From assembly GCF_902459645.1 (NCBI RefSeq), contig NZ_CABPSK010000001.1:620001-684000 (forward strand): 64,000 nt of DNA. Direction: 5' to 3'. The DNA is from Pandoraea pneumonica. Lineage in GTDB: Bacteria; Pseudomonadota; Gammaproteobacteria; Burkholderiales; Burkholderiaceae. Positions 44,893-53,023 of the stretch are shown here, piece after piece; the first letter of the stretch is position 1, and each line of letters opens with the position of its first letter. Below the pieces are notes generated by a model. The model was not told the DNA's origin and ran no database searches. It worked only from the letters and a program-made list of their open reading frames with translations. A program made the position numbers and the translations under genes.

Positions 44893-47082
44893 TCAGAACG
44901 GCTTCGACAGGGCGACGTAGAAGGTGCGCCGCGGCCCGAACTGCGGCGCGCCTACGCCAATGCCGGTGCCGTCGCGCAGTTCATACACGCGGTCGAACAG
45001 GTTGATGACGGAGAACTTCGCATCGAACCGGCCCAGACCCGGCAGATTGATCTTCTGTCCGACACCGAGGTTGACCTGAAAGTACGCGGGCAGATGCTCG
45101 CTGTTGGCAAAGCCGCTGCGCAGCCCCGAGCCGAACAGCACATCCGACGAGAGCAGGGTGGCGCCCCATTGATACGACACGCCAGCCGACGCGGTCAGTT
45201 GCTGGTCGTGATCCAGATGCACCCAGTGGCTGTTGATGTACGCCAACTCGTCAGCGTCGAAGTTGAACTGCCCGGTTTCGATGCCTTCGCCCATGGCGCG
45301 CGACACCGACACGTTCAGGTACGCGCCAAGATTGCCCTGATGGTAGTTCACCGTGCCTTCCACGCCATAGATGCGGCCCTTGTCGTAGTTAAACGTGGAA
45401 TAGATCAGCGCATTGCCGAACTGACCTTCGTCCTGAAGGTGGCGGACATGCCGGTAGTAGGCGTCGAGACCCACCGTGATTGACGAGGTCAACTGATGCG
45501 AAATACCGACGTCGAAATAATCCGAGCGCTCCGACTTCACGGCGGTATTCGCGTCCGACGGGAGCGCGTTCGTGGTGTTCAGGAATTTCGCGACCGAAGT
45601 CGTATCGATCTTCTCGGTGGCCGGCGGCGTGAAGTAGCGCGCATAGCCGGCGTGCACCCGCGTGCGGCTCGACAGGTCGTACGTCAGTCCCAGACGGGGC
45701 GATAGCTGCCCCTCGTCAGTCACCGTGTTCACGTGGTCGTAACGCGCGCCGTAGTTGATCGTGAGCCGCTCGGTGGCCTTCCATTCGTCTTGCAGATACA
45801 GCCCGTAGGTCGTGCCCCGGTCGCTCGAATTGTCCACGATGGTGAAAGGCGTACCGCTCGTCTGCTGGCCGTCGAGCGCCGGAAACACGCTCGACGTGTT
45901 GTTCACGCTGAACTGTTCCTGCTGGACGAACAAGCCGAAGCGCAGCGTGTGCCGGTCGTTGAGCTTATAGCTGCTGTCGGCTTGCACGCCGTATGCCTCG
46001 TTGCGGCGCGTAATGTCGGCGGCAACGCCGTTGTAGGCGAGATCGCCAATCGGGTCGGGCGTGTAGTCGACACGGCTCGTGCGATGGAATAGCGAAATTT
46101 GCGTATCGAGCTGTGGCGACAGATGACTTTGCCAAGACAGCACCTGAAAGTCATTACGCTCTTGCTGATTGGCGTTCAGGCTTGCCGAGTCGGGAATCGC
46201 GCCGCTATCGAGCGTGAATGCCGGGGTGACCCCGGGGAGATTCGGGATCTGGAACCGGTTGTTGGACGTACCGAACATGAACGACACGCGGTTATCGGCA
46301 TTGAGCAGATACGACATCATGCCGAACGCGTTGGTCTGGTTCGTGTGATCGTGAATGGCGTTGCGATCGCCGGTCGGGTTTTCAATGCCTAGGTCGTTGG
46401 CCGACACGCGTGCGCTGAAGTAATACGACAGCGCGCCTTTGGTGCCATACAACTGCGTGTTGACTTCGCGGTCGGCGTGGCTGCCGAACACAACACCAAC
46501 TTCGCCGCCGAACGCTTTAGGCGGCTCGGCACTGTCGTCGGCTTCGCCCGGTGAGCCTTTCGTGTGGATGTCGACAATACCGGCGGTGCGATAACCGAAC
46601 TGGGCGGGCAACGCGCCGGTAATCAGGTTGATTTGGGCGGCGATGCGCGCGTCGATCGCCTGACCGAAACCGCTGATTGCCTCGGGAATGATCACGCCGT
46701 CGATGCGGTATTGCAGATTGGCGTGATCGCCGCGCACGTGCAACTGCCCGTAGGAGTCTTGCACCACGCCGGGGGCTTGCAACAACACTTGATTGAGCGG
46801 CGTGTTCGCGCCAAGCGGCAGCGTTTCGATATCGGTGCGATCGAAGTTATAGACCGAGCTGCCGGTGTCGGGCGACAGGGCATTGCGCGCAGCGTCCAGG
46901 CGCTTGGCCGAGACAGTGGTGCTCGAAAGCGATGTGCTGGCGTCGGTTGCCGCCACTGCATTGCTGGCCGGTGCCGGGGTGCTTTGTGCGTGAACGTTGA
47001 TGGCGAATGCCGATGCTGCGGCGGCAGCAAAGGCGTGGCGGGTGAGCGCGGCGACCCGCGTATTTCTGGCGATGGCAATCAT
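44893..47082 (-). CDS. TonB-dependent outer-membrane receptor
   Basis: This 729-residue receptor has GAGGA 5 bases before the ATG at 47082. A signal peptide ends at VHAQS. The plug is visible (VYNFDRTDIETLPLGANTPLNQVLLQAPGVVQDSYGQLHVRGDHANLQYRIDGV) and the barrel ends in SKPF with terminal Phe. The plug belongs to the subgroup with the PLNQVLLQAPGV motif, not to classic siderophore receptors. It follows a small His/Cys-rich exported protein gene by 108 bases, and a strong palindrome precedes both, so a metal or metal complex is a reasonable guess for its ligand. Confidence 0.92.
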   Translation of the reverse strand: MIAIARNTRVAALTRHAFAAAAASAFAINVHAQSTPAPASNAVAATDASTSLSSTTVSAKRLDAARNALSPDTGSSVYNFDRTDIETLPLGANTPLNQVLLQAPGVVQDSYGQLHVRGDHANLQYRIDGVIIPEAISGFGQAIDARIAAQINLITGALPAQFGYRTAGIVDIHTKGSPGEADDSAEPPKAFGGEVGVVFGSHADREVNTQLYGTKGALSYYFSARVSANDLGIENPTGDRNAIHDHTNQTNAFGMMSYLLNADNRVSFMFGTSNNRFQIPNLPGVTPAFTLDSGAIPDSASLNANQQERNDFQVLSWQSHLSPQLDTQISLFHRTSRVDYTPDPIGDLAYNGVAADITRRNEAYGVQADSSYKLNDRHTLRFGLFVQQEQFSVNNTSSVFPALDGQQTSGTPFTIVDNSSDRGTTYGLYLQDEWKATERLTINYGARYDHVNTVTDEGQLSPRLGLTYDLSSRTRVHAGYARYFTPPATEKIDTTSVAKFLNTTNALPSDANTAVKSERSDYFDVGISHQLTSSITVGLDAYYRHVRHLQDEGQFGNALIYSTFNYDKGRIYGVEGTVNYHQGNLGAYLNVSVSRAMGEGIETGQFNFDADELAYINSHWVHLDHDQQLTASAGVSYQWGATLLSSDVLFGSGLRSGFANSEHLPAYFQVNLGVGQKINLPGLGRFDAKFSVINLFDRVYELRDGTGIGVGAPQFGPRRTFYVALSKPF

Positions 47083-47190
47083 GCCGGTCCTCAATGGGCT
47101 TGACGTGTGGACGCCATACGGTCGAGCGCGGGCACGGGCAGATGCCAGAGCGGCATGCCTCACGCGATCGACGACGGCGAATGTTCTGAT

Positions 47191-47535
47191 TCAGGCAAGC
47201 AACACAGAGAGGGCGGGCGGATCGCGATTACGCGTGGGCCCAGGAGATACCGAGCGCGCATACACCGGCGGCGCTGGCGGGTAATGCCAGCCGCGTACCG
47301 CTGCAATTCGCGGTACGACGGGCAGGGTCGTGAGTGCGACGTCGACGGCGACGAACGCCAGACATTCTTCACAGACGCCGTCGTCGTGCGCCTTGTCATG
47401 GGCACCGTCATCTTGACTGCCCGCAGCACTGACACCCAATGCGGCGGCGGTATGCGCTACCACATGGCGTGCGAGTGCCGCCTGCGAAACGAGCAGGCAA
47501 ACGACGAGCCATAAAGGAAGCCAGCGGCGGAGCAT
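47191..47535 (-). CDS. Small exported His/Cys-rich protein (DUF2946/CopL-like)
   Basis: This 114-residue protein has a signal peptide (MLRRWLPLWLVVCLLVSQAALA). The mature part has a cluster of possible metal ligands: RHVVAH, then HDKAHDDGVCEECLAF. The pattern resembles DUF2946 or CopL-type peptides that accompany copper or other metal systems. The C-terminal part is Pro-rich. It is the first gene of a two-gene unit with the TonB receptor. Its role may be periplasmic metal binding or sensing; this is inference. Confidence 0.7.
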   Translation of the reverse strand: MLRRWLPLWLVVCLLVSQAALARHVVAHTAAALGVSAAGSQDDGAHDKAHDDGVCEECLAFVAVDVALTTLPVVPRIAAVRGWHYPPAPPVYARSVSPGPTRNRDPPALSVLLA

Positions 47536-47607
47536 GATCCGGGGCGCGCAATCGCGAACGAAGTCGGTGACAGGACGGCGCTACCCGATAGGGCAGCACG
47601 AGAAAAT

Positions 47608-47636
47608 GCAACTCAATTGCAATGCAACTGAGTTGC
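47608..47636. promoter_or_regulatory. 29-bp near-perfect palindrome, candidate Fur-family operator
   Basis: The left arm is GCAACTCAATTGCA and the right arm TGCAACTGAGTTGC around a central A, with only one mismatched pair out of 14. It can also be read as two adjacent 6-1-6 units (GCAACT-C-AATTGC and GCAACT-G-AGTTGC), the layout of Fur/Zur-family sites although the bases differ from the classic Fur box. It lies 73 bases upstream of the His/Cys-rich protein start and 58 bases left of the end of the neighbouring gene. Confidence 0.65.
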
Positions 47637-47693
47637 GAATTCTGTCACACTCGCGCTGGCTTTGCCAAGTGGAAAGCCGCTTAACGTATGGCC

Positions 47694-48674
47694 TTACCCG
47701 AGCGCGGCAGGAAGTGTCGCATCGGCGACACGGATCGGGCGGGGGATCAGTTTGAGTTGCAGGAAGGTATCGGCAATGCGCTGTTGCGCTTGCAGTACCG
47801 GTTCCGACACGGGTTTGTAGATATGGGCGTAGTGCCGCAGTCCCTTCTCGATGATCTTGGCATCGAGCCCTTGAATCGGTGCGAGTTTGGCGGCAGCCCC
47901 CGCGTAGTCGGCACGAATCTGCTGTCCGGTCTCGCTAAGCGAGTCGAGCGTGGCTTTGATGACATCGGCACGCTTTTCCGCGAACGTACGCTGGCTCAGG
48001 AAGAACTGGTGGTGATCGGCCGCCCCTTCAGCGTTGGCAAGTAGGCGCACCGGGCTTTGCTCGAGCACGGCAGAGAAGAAGGGATCCCAGATGGCCCAGG
48101 CGTCGACCGAACCGCGTTCAAGTGCGGCGCGGGCGTCGGCCGGGGCGAGGTACACCGGCGAGATATCGCCGAAGTCCAGCCCGTGTTTGCGAAGCAGGGC
48201 GATGAGGAACCAATGCACGTCCGAGCCCTTGTTGAACGCCACCTTGCGGCCCTTGAGGTCGGCGACCGTCCTGATCGGTGACGTGTTGCCGACGACGACG
48301 CCCTCGGCCAACGGCGTGGGAATTTCGTAAGCGCTGTAGACGAAATCGGCACCGGCCGCCTGCGCGAACACCGGCGGCGCTTCGCCTACGTAGCCGAAGT
48401 CGATGGCACCGACGTTGAGCCCTTCGAGCAACTGCGGCCCGGCGGCAAACTCGGCCCAAGTGACTTGCACGCCCAGCGGGCGCAGTTTGGCTTCGAGAGA
48501 ACCGTTCGCCTTGGCGAGCACGAGCGTGCTCGCGGCTTTCTGATACCCGATGCGGAACTTGCCTGCTTCAAAGGCGGCGCGCGCCGGTAGCGCGAATGAC
48601 GCCGTGCCGGCTGCCGCGCATGCGCCGAGTAGCGTGAGAAATTGTCGACGAGTCGGATTGCCGGAGTGCGCCAT
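47694..48674 (-). CDS. ABC substrate-binding protein, SsuA-like, Tat signal (orphan)
   Basis: This 326-residue periplasmic protein has a twin-arginine signal (TRRQFLTLLGACAAAG) cleaved near ARAAF. The aliphatic-sulfonate-binding fold is clear: FRIGYQKAASTLVLAKANGSLEAKL, GAIDFGYVGEAPPVFAQAAGADFVY, ADLKGRKVAFNKGSDVHWFLIALLRKHGL and VDAWAIWDPFFSAV. There is no permease, ATPase or monooxygenase beside it, so it must use a transporter encoded elsewhere, possibly the one at 61868-64000. The open frame upstream of 48674 is antisense to, or overlaps, the next gene. Confidence 0.9.
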   Translation of the reverse strand: MAHSGNPTRRQFLTLLGACAAAGTASFALPARAAFEAGKFRIGYQKAASTLVLAKANGSLEAKLRPLGVQVTWAEFAAGPQLLEGLNVGAIDFGYVGEAPPVFAQAAGADFVYSAYEIPTPLAEGVVVGNTSPIRTVADLKGRKVAFNKGSDVHWFLIALLRKHGLDFGDISPVYLAPADARAALERGSVDAWAIWDPFFSAVLEQSPVRLLANAEGAADHHQFFLSQRTFAEKRADVIKATLDSLSETGQQIRADYAGAAAKLAPIQGLDAKIIEKGLRHYAHIYKPVSEPVLQAQQRIADTFLQLKLIPRPIRVADATLPAALG

Positions 48675-48762
48675 ATGCGTTGCCCGTATCGGAAGAGACT
48701 GTGGACGTCCGATTATCCATACCGGTCTTGCCCGGGCAACGAAGCGATTGTGCTTTAGATAT

Positions 48763-50385
48763 TCACGGCTGCGGGGCAACGTAGGCGACGCACATCGGTA
48801 CCGGATCGCCGTTGCCGTGATACGTGAACGGCACCGTCTCGTAGGCGTCGATTTGCAGGTCGGGCCATTGCACCAGCGTTTTGCCGAAGCCCGCGCGGCG
48901 GCACGGTTTGCCCGGGTGCCCGAGCAGCATGACGCCTTGTTGGCGCACGTCGGCGGCGTCGATGTCCTTCGTATAGATATTGGGCCGGTGTTCCGTTGAC
49001 CAGCGACTGAGCAGATGCGGATTACCCGGCGCATAAAACGTCATCCATGTAGCGACATTGTCGTGCCCGACATAGCGCAGCGGCGTGTGATACCGCGCTT
49101 GCCAGCGCTGTTCGAGCGAAACGCTTGCCTCTTTGAGGCCGACGAATTTCTGCCCCGCGTTACGCACGTTCGCGCTTAGAAAACCGGCGTAACCGAGCAA
49201 CACCAGCGCCCCGGCGGCAGGCAGCCATCGCGCGGCGCGCCATAGCCGCGCATGACCGCCGGGACGCACGCAGGCGACGAGGAGTGCAGGGGCGGGGATG
49301 GCGAACGGTTGCAGCCATTCGGAGATGCGTCCGCCTTCGTGCCAGGTGAAATAGACCAAGATCGGCAGCAACGGCGGCAGCAATACACAGGTAACGATGA
49401 CGACGGGGGCGCACGGCGGGGCCATCCCCTGCTGCGAGGCTGTCGGAACTTGCCACGGCCACGTCAGGCGGCCGCCGGTCACGCGCACGATCAACGCGAG
49501 CACGATCAGCGGATAAAACGCGCTAAGCGCCCCGCGAAGCGCGCGCGAATTCAGATGCGGTTTGATCTGATCGTCGACCCATCGAAACGCGGCGAAGTCG
49601 TGGTGCGCGAGCCAGACGATATTCGGCACGAGCATCGCCACGAAAATGACCAGACCCAGCAGAAACGCTGGATGCCGGTAGTGGCGACGTGCCTGCGGCG
49701 TCCAAAGCGTCACGATAAACATCATGCCGAGCAGGGCGAACGTCGAATACTTCGTCATTGCCGCGAGACCTGCGACGACGGCGAACACCGGCCACAACCG
49801 TGGCGTGTCGAACATCGCACGGATGAAGAGCCACAGCATCCATGGCCAGAGCATGACCAGCAGGAAGTTATCGTTGTACGGGAGGATATCGATGTTGATC
49901 GCGCCCGACAGATGCAGGCTCAACATGGCGACCCATGCGAGACAGCGGTCGCCCGACAAGCGGTGTGCGAGATGCCAGACACCGAGCAGGCCGCCGGCCA
50001 CGCCCGCGAAATGCGAGAGGTACCAGTAGGCCGCCAGCGCATTGCCATGCAGCCCGAGGGCAGGCCACAGGGAGAAACCGACGAGCCACGGGTTCTTGGG
50101 CGTGCCCCATTCGACGTTGCGCGCCCAGTTGTACGCCTCGACAGCATCGAACGGCACGGTTGGGTCGAGCATGGCGCTCACCAACGACCAGATCAGCGCG
50201 TATAGCGTGACGTAGGCGGCAGGCGAGCGCCGGGCGGCGGCGACAAATCGCCTGACGTGCTGCGTGAGGCGCGTCGTTGGCGGCGCATGAGACAAAAGAT
50301 CGCCTGCGCCGTTGGCAACGAGTCCGGTGGCCAGCGACGCAGGGGGGAAGACGGCGTTCGGGGCGGAAGTATCAGTTTTTCGCAT
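48763..50385 (-). CDS. ArnT-like membrane glycosyltransferase (PMT_2/GT39-GT83)
   Basis: This 540-residue inner-membrane protein has about 11-12 transmembrane segments and a periplasmic C-terminal domain. The first periplasmic loop carries the acidic catalytic region (PFDAVEAYNWARNVEWGTPKNPWLVGFSLWPAL), the layout of ArnT and related polyprenyl-phosphate sugar transferases. PNIVWLAHHDFAAFRWVDDQ is another conserved loop. It would add a sugar from a lipid carrier to lipid A or another envelope glycan. It is not in an arn operon here, so acceptor and donor are unknown. Confidence 0.85.
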   Translation of the reverse strand: MRKTDTSAPNAVFPPASLATGLVANGAGDLLSHAPPTTRLTQHVRRFVAAARRSPAAYVTLYALIWSLVSAMLDPTVPFDAVEAYNWARNVEWGTPKNPWLVGFSLWPALGLHGNALAAYWYLSHFAGVAGGLLGVWHLAHRLSGDRCLAWVAMLSLHLSGAINIDILPYNDNFLLVMLWPWMLWLFIRAMFDTPRLWPVFAVVAGLAAMTKYSTFALLGMMFIVTLWTPQARRHYRHPAFLLGLVIFVAMLVPNIVWLAHHDFAAFRWVDDQIKPHLNSRALRGALSAFYPLIVLALIVRVTGGRLTWPWQVPTASQQGMAPPCAPVVIVTCVLLPPLLPILVYFTWHEGGRISEWLQPFAIPAPALLVACVRPGGHARLWRAARWLPAAGALVLLGYAGFLSANVRNAGQKFVGLKEASVSLEQRWQARYHTPLRYVGHDNVATWMTFYAPGNPHLLSRWSTEHRPNIYTKDIDAADVRQQGVMLLGHPGKPCRRAGFGKTLVQWPDLQIDAYETVPFTYHGNGDPVPMCVAYVAPQP

Positions 50386-50622
50386 GGGCGCTTGGATTCA
50401 ACGCGCGCGAAGGTGTTCGTGCAGTTATGTTGCAGTCCGAACCAGATAAGTTGGCTTAAAAAACGGGGGGAGCGCGTTGTTCTAATTGGATTTTTAGCGC
50501 TTTAATTCGGCAGAAACTTGCGGTTTTCGCTCATGCCCGTTCACAAACGAAAACACATCAAAACGAATGAAAACCGATAGACACAATTCTGCGCCGGGCG
50601 GCGCCAATCGTCACGCAGAAAT

Positions 50623-51039
50623 TCAGCTCGCGTCTGCGGCGGCGTCGACAATCAGTGCGGGATCGAGCTTGCGAACACGCTGATCGACGAAGTATCCGCC
50701 ACCTTCCTGATATCGCAGGTAAAGGCGCCCGCAGTCGCGGCATCGGCACACATTGCAGCGGTTGTACGGGAAGTAGCGCGGCGCGATGGGCGCTTCGGCC
50801 GCCCAGTAAGAGGTGCCGTCCGGATGGTATTCGGCGAAAGTCGGTTCGTGCGTGTCGTCCGGTGCCAGGAGCGTTGCCACGGGTTCCAACTGCGCATCCG
50901 GCAGCGAGTTGGGCAAGGTCGCCCAGCCATCCAGCGGCGTACGTGTGCACGTGCACGATGTGGCGTCAGCAGTAAGGGGAGCGTTGGATTGGGCGAGTGC
51001 TAGTAATGCCGTGTGATCGAGATACGGTAGATCGCTCAT
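50623..51039 (-). CDS. Conserved Cys-rich hypothetical protein, divergent from Mo/W transporter
   Basis: This encodes 138 residues from ATG 51039. Cysteines fall in two groups: C29 and C31 (SCTCTRTPLDGW), and C95, C98, C100 and C103 (NRCNVCRCRDCGRLYLRY), the second like a zinc ribbon. The middle (EPTFAEYHPDGTSYWAAEAPIAPRYFPYNRC) is well structured. I recall similar proteins beside ABC binding proteins in Burkholderiales but know no function. Its start lies only 21 bases from the ModE-like box at 51061, so it is probably under the same control as the divergent transporter. The gap 50386-50622 on its far side holds nothing I recognise. Confidence 0.75.
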   Translation of the reverse strand: MSDLPYLDHTALLALAQSNAPLTADATSCTCTRTPLDGWATLPNSLPDAQLEPVATLLAPDDTHEPTFAEYHPDGTSYWAAEAPIAPRYFPYNRCNVCRCRDCGRLYLRYQEGGGYFVDQRVRKLDPALIVDAAADAS

Positions 51040-51060
51040 GACAGTCTGATATATGATATT

Positions 51061-51084
51061 CGTTATATAACCATCTATATAACG
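51061..51084 (+). promoter_or_regulatory. ModE-box-like operator (second copy)
   Basis: CGTTATATA-N6-TATATAACG is a perfect inverted repeat with a 6-base spacer. It matches the core of the recalled ModE consensus and repeats the left arm and spacing of the site at 2986-3013. It touches the ribosome-binding site (GGAG at 51083-51086) of the binding-protein gene, so a bound repressor would block transcription of that gene and likely of the divergent Cys-rich gene. Confidence 0.8.
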
Positions 51085-51095
51085 GAGTTCCGGCT

Positions 51096-52046
51096 GTGAA
51101 GAAGTGGATTTCTGCGCGCGTCGTCGCGACGGTGAAGCATACCCTGTGTCTCGCGGCGGCGGCGCTGGTTGTCGCACACGCCAAGGCGGACGACACGTTT
51201 CGCGTGGCCTACGCGGGGTCGATGGGCGTGGTGATGGATAAAGCCTTGGGGCCGGCTTTTGCCCAGCGCGAGCATGTCACGTATCAGGGGCAAGGCGAGG
51301 GTGCCTATGGGTTGGCCCGCCTGCTCGCCTCGGGGCGTTCCAGTGCCGACGTCTTCGTATCGATCACCCCCGGGCCGATGGCCATTCTCAAAGATGCCGG
51401 TCTGATCGACGACGCCGTGCCGGTCGCCAGCACACGTATGGTCATCGCGTACAACCCGAAGGGGCGCTTCGGCGACGCGCTGCGACTGGCCGGTAGCGAC
51501 GCATCGCATCCGGCGTGGTGGCAAGTGTTGCAAACACCGGGTTTGCGTTTCGGGCGGACCGACCCTGCGACCGATCCGCAGGGCCAGAACATCGTGTTCA
51601 CGATGTTGCTCGCGCAGAAGTATTACCACCAGCCGGGGCTCGCGCAGTCGGTGCTTGGCGATATTCGGAATCCGCAGCAGGTGTTCGGCGAAGGCGGGCT
51701 GCTCACGCGGCTGGAAGCGGGGCAGGTCGATGCGGCGTCGGGGTATGAGAGCGCCACTCGCTCGGCGAAGCTGCCGTATATCGCCTTGCCTGACGAGCTC
51801 AATCTGAGCAACCCTGCCTTCGCCAAGGCTTGGTACGACACCGTTGACTTCTCGCTGCCCGGCGCGGACGGCAAAACGAAAACCGTGCGACCGCAGCCGC
51901 TGGTGTTCTATGCGGCCAAGCTTAAAAACGCCGCCCATCCCGAAGCCGCCGATCGATTCATCGCGTTCATGACGTCGGCCCAAGGCCAGCAGTTGTTCGA
52001 TGCGAACGGCTACGGCCAGCCAAAGGGCGAGCCGCTGTATCACTGA
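51096..52046 (+). CDS. Periplasmic molybdate/tungstate-type binding protein (WtpA/ModA-like)
   Basis: This encodes 316 residues from a GTG at 51096 with GGAG 8 bases upstream. The signal peptide ends near residue 31 (VAHAKADD). The oxyanion-binding fold of the WtpA/ModA group is visible: FRVAYAGSMGVVMDKALGPAFAQ, GEGAYGLARLLASGRSSADVFVSITPGPM, RMVIAYNPKGRF, GRTDPATDPQGQNIVFTMLLAQKYY and DAASGYESA. Ligand serines or threonines occur early and in the GRTDP loop. It is followed 32 bases later by a ModB-like permease. The ModE-like box at its start supports molybdate or tungstate as ligand. Confidence 0.85.
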   Translation: MKKWISARVVATVKHTLCLAAAALVVAHAKADDTFRVAYAGSMGVVMDKALGPAFAQREHVTYQGQGEGAYGLARLLASGRSSADVFVSITPGPMAILKDAGLIDDAVPVASTRMVIAYNPKGRFGDALRLAGSDASHPAWWQVLQTPGLRFGRTDPATDPQGQNIVFTMLLAQKYYHQPGLAQSVLGDIRNPQQVFGEGGLLTRLEAGQVDAASGYESATRSAKLPYIALPDELNLSNPAFAKAWYDTVDFSLPGADGKTKTVRPQPLVFYAAKLKNAAHPEAADRFIAFMTSAQGQQLFDANGYGQPKGEPLYH

Positions 52047-52078
52047 GGGCGGTTGAGGCGTGTTGAAAGGGATGCGTG

Positions 52079-52912
52079 ATGCGTAGCGCGCACAAGGCGC
52101 TTAACTCGCGTAAGGCACCGCGCGCCGTGGCAGGAGTGGTGGCGCGCTTAGGCGAGGTCGTGACTTGGGCGCTGCTCGCGATTCCGTTTGCCGCGCTGGT
52201 GGCGGAAACCCCATGGCGTCATTTCCGGCTCGCATACGGCGATTGGGACGCCATTGCTGTGTCGCTCGGGCTGTCGTGTCTGTCGATGGCGATCATCGTC
52301 GCGTTGGGCACGCGCGTGGCCTTTTGGCTGGCGTCGACACGGTCTCGCGCGGCGCGCGTCGCAGAGGTGCTGGTGCTCGTGGCGCTGATGACCCCGCCGC
52401 TCGCCATGGGCATCCTGCTCGCCACCGCCTATGGGCCGGTCGGCCCCTTCGGCACGTTGCTCTCGCGCGCGGGCATCCTGCTGGGTAACAACGCGCCTGC
52501 CTTCGTTCTCTCTCAGGTCTACGGCGGGTTGCCGTATTTCATCCTCGCCGCGCGTGCCGCCTTCGAGGCCGTACCCCCGGTACTGCCGATGGCCGCCAGT
52601 ACGTTAGGCGCGACGCCGTGGCGCGTCTTCCGACATGTGACGTTGCCGCTCGCGCGCGGCGGCCTCACGGCGGGTCTTGTCATCGCGTGGGTGCGTGTGA
52701 TCGGCGAGTTCGGCATCGTGATGATCTTCGCGTACTTTCCGCAGGGCATTCCGGTCAAGCTGTACGTCAATTTGCAGAACGATGGGTTGGGGGCTGTCTA
52801 CGCGCTCCTTTGGTTATTGCTCGTGGTGGCGTTGCCGCTGCCGATTGTCGTGCTGATGCGAGCACGGCGCGGTGACCGGCGAACCGTCGGCGACGATGAC
52901 ACGGTGTACTGA
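52079..52912 (+). CDS. ModB/CysT-like ABC permease
   Basis: This 277-residue inner-membrane protein has about six transmembrane segments. The ATG at 52079 has AAAGGG about 7 bases upstream; a GTG at 52076 is also possible. The EAA loop reads AASTLGATPWRVFRHVTLPLARGGLTAGLVIAWVRVIGEFGIVMIFAYFPQGIPVKLYV, typical of molybdate, tungstate and sulfate permeases. No ATPase gene follows; the next gene is an esterase. The ATPase must come from elsewhere in the genome. Confidence 0.88.
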   Translation: MRSAHKALNSRKAPRAVAGVVARLGEVVTWALLAIPFAALVAETPWRHFRLAYGDWDAIAVSLGLSCLSMAIIVALGTRVAFWLASTRSRAARVAEVLVLVALMTPPLAMGILLATAYGPVGPFGTLLSRAGILLGNNAPAFVLSQVYGGLPYFILAARAAFEAVPPVLPMAASTLGATPWRVFRHVTLPLARGGLTAGLVIAWVRVIGEFGIVMIFAYFPQGIPVKLYVNLQNDGLGAVYALLWLLLVVALPLPIVVLMRARRGDRRTVGDDDTVY

Positions 52913-52960
52913 ACATCGAATCGATACCCTGAAAATCATTTCAAATGTTAATCTTTCGGG

Positions 52961-52983
52961 CGCCCGGCATTCGCTGCCGGGCG
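52961..52983 (+). terminator. GC-rich hairpin after the permease gene
   Basis: Arms CGCCCGGCA and TGCCGGGCG are perfect with a 5-base loop. A short T/A-rich stretch follows but no clean T run. It may end or attenuate the transporter transcript before the esterase gene. Confidence 0.5.
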
Positions 52984-53023
52984 TTGTGAATAACGAGACA
53001 ATGATTTTCCCCCAGGAGGGTAT

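Noticed and set aside
49252-50205. Plus-strand frame of 317 codons
   Set aside because: Antisense to the membrane glycosyltransferase gene; very His/Arg/Gln-rich with no motif.
50386-50622. AT-rich intergenic stretch considered as a small RNA locus or insertion scar
   Set aside because: No promoter-terminator pair, no inverted repeat with target duplication, and no open frame with support.
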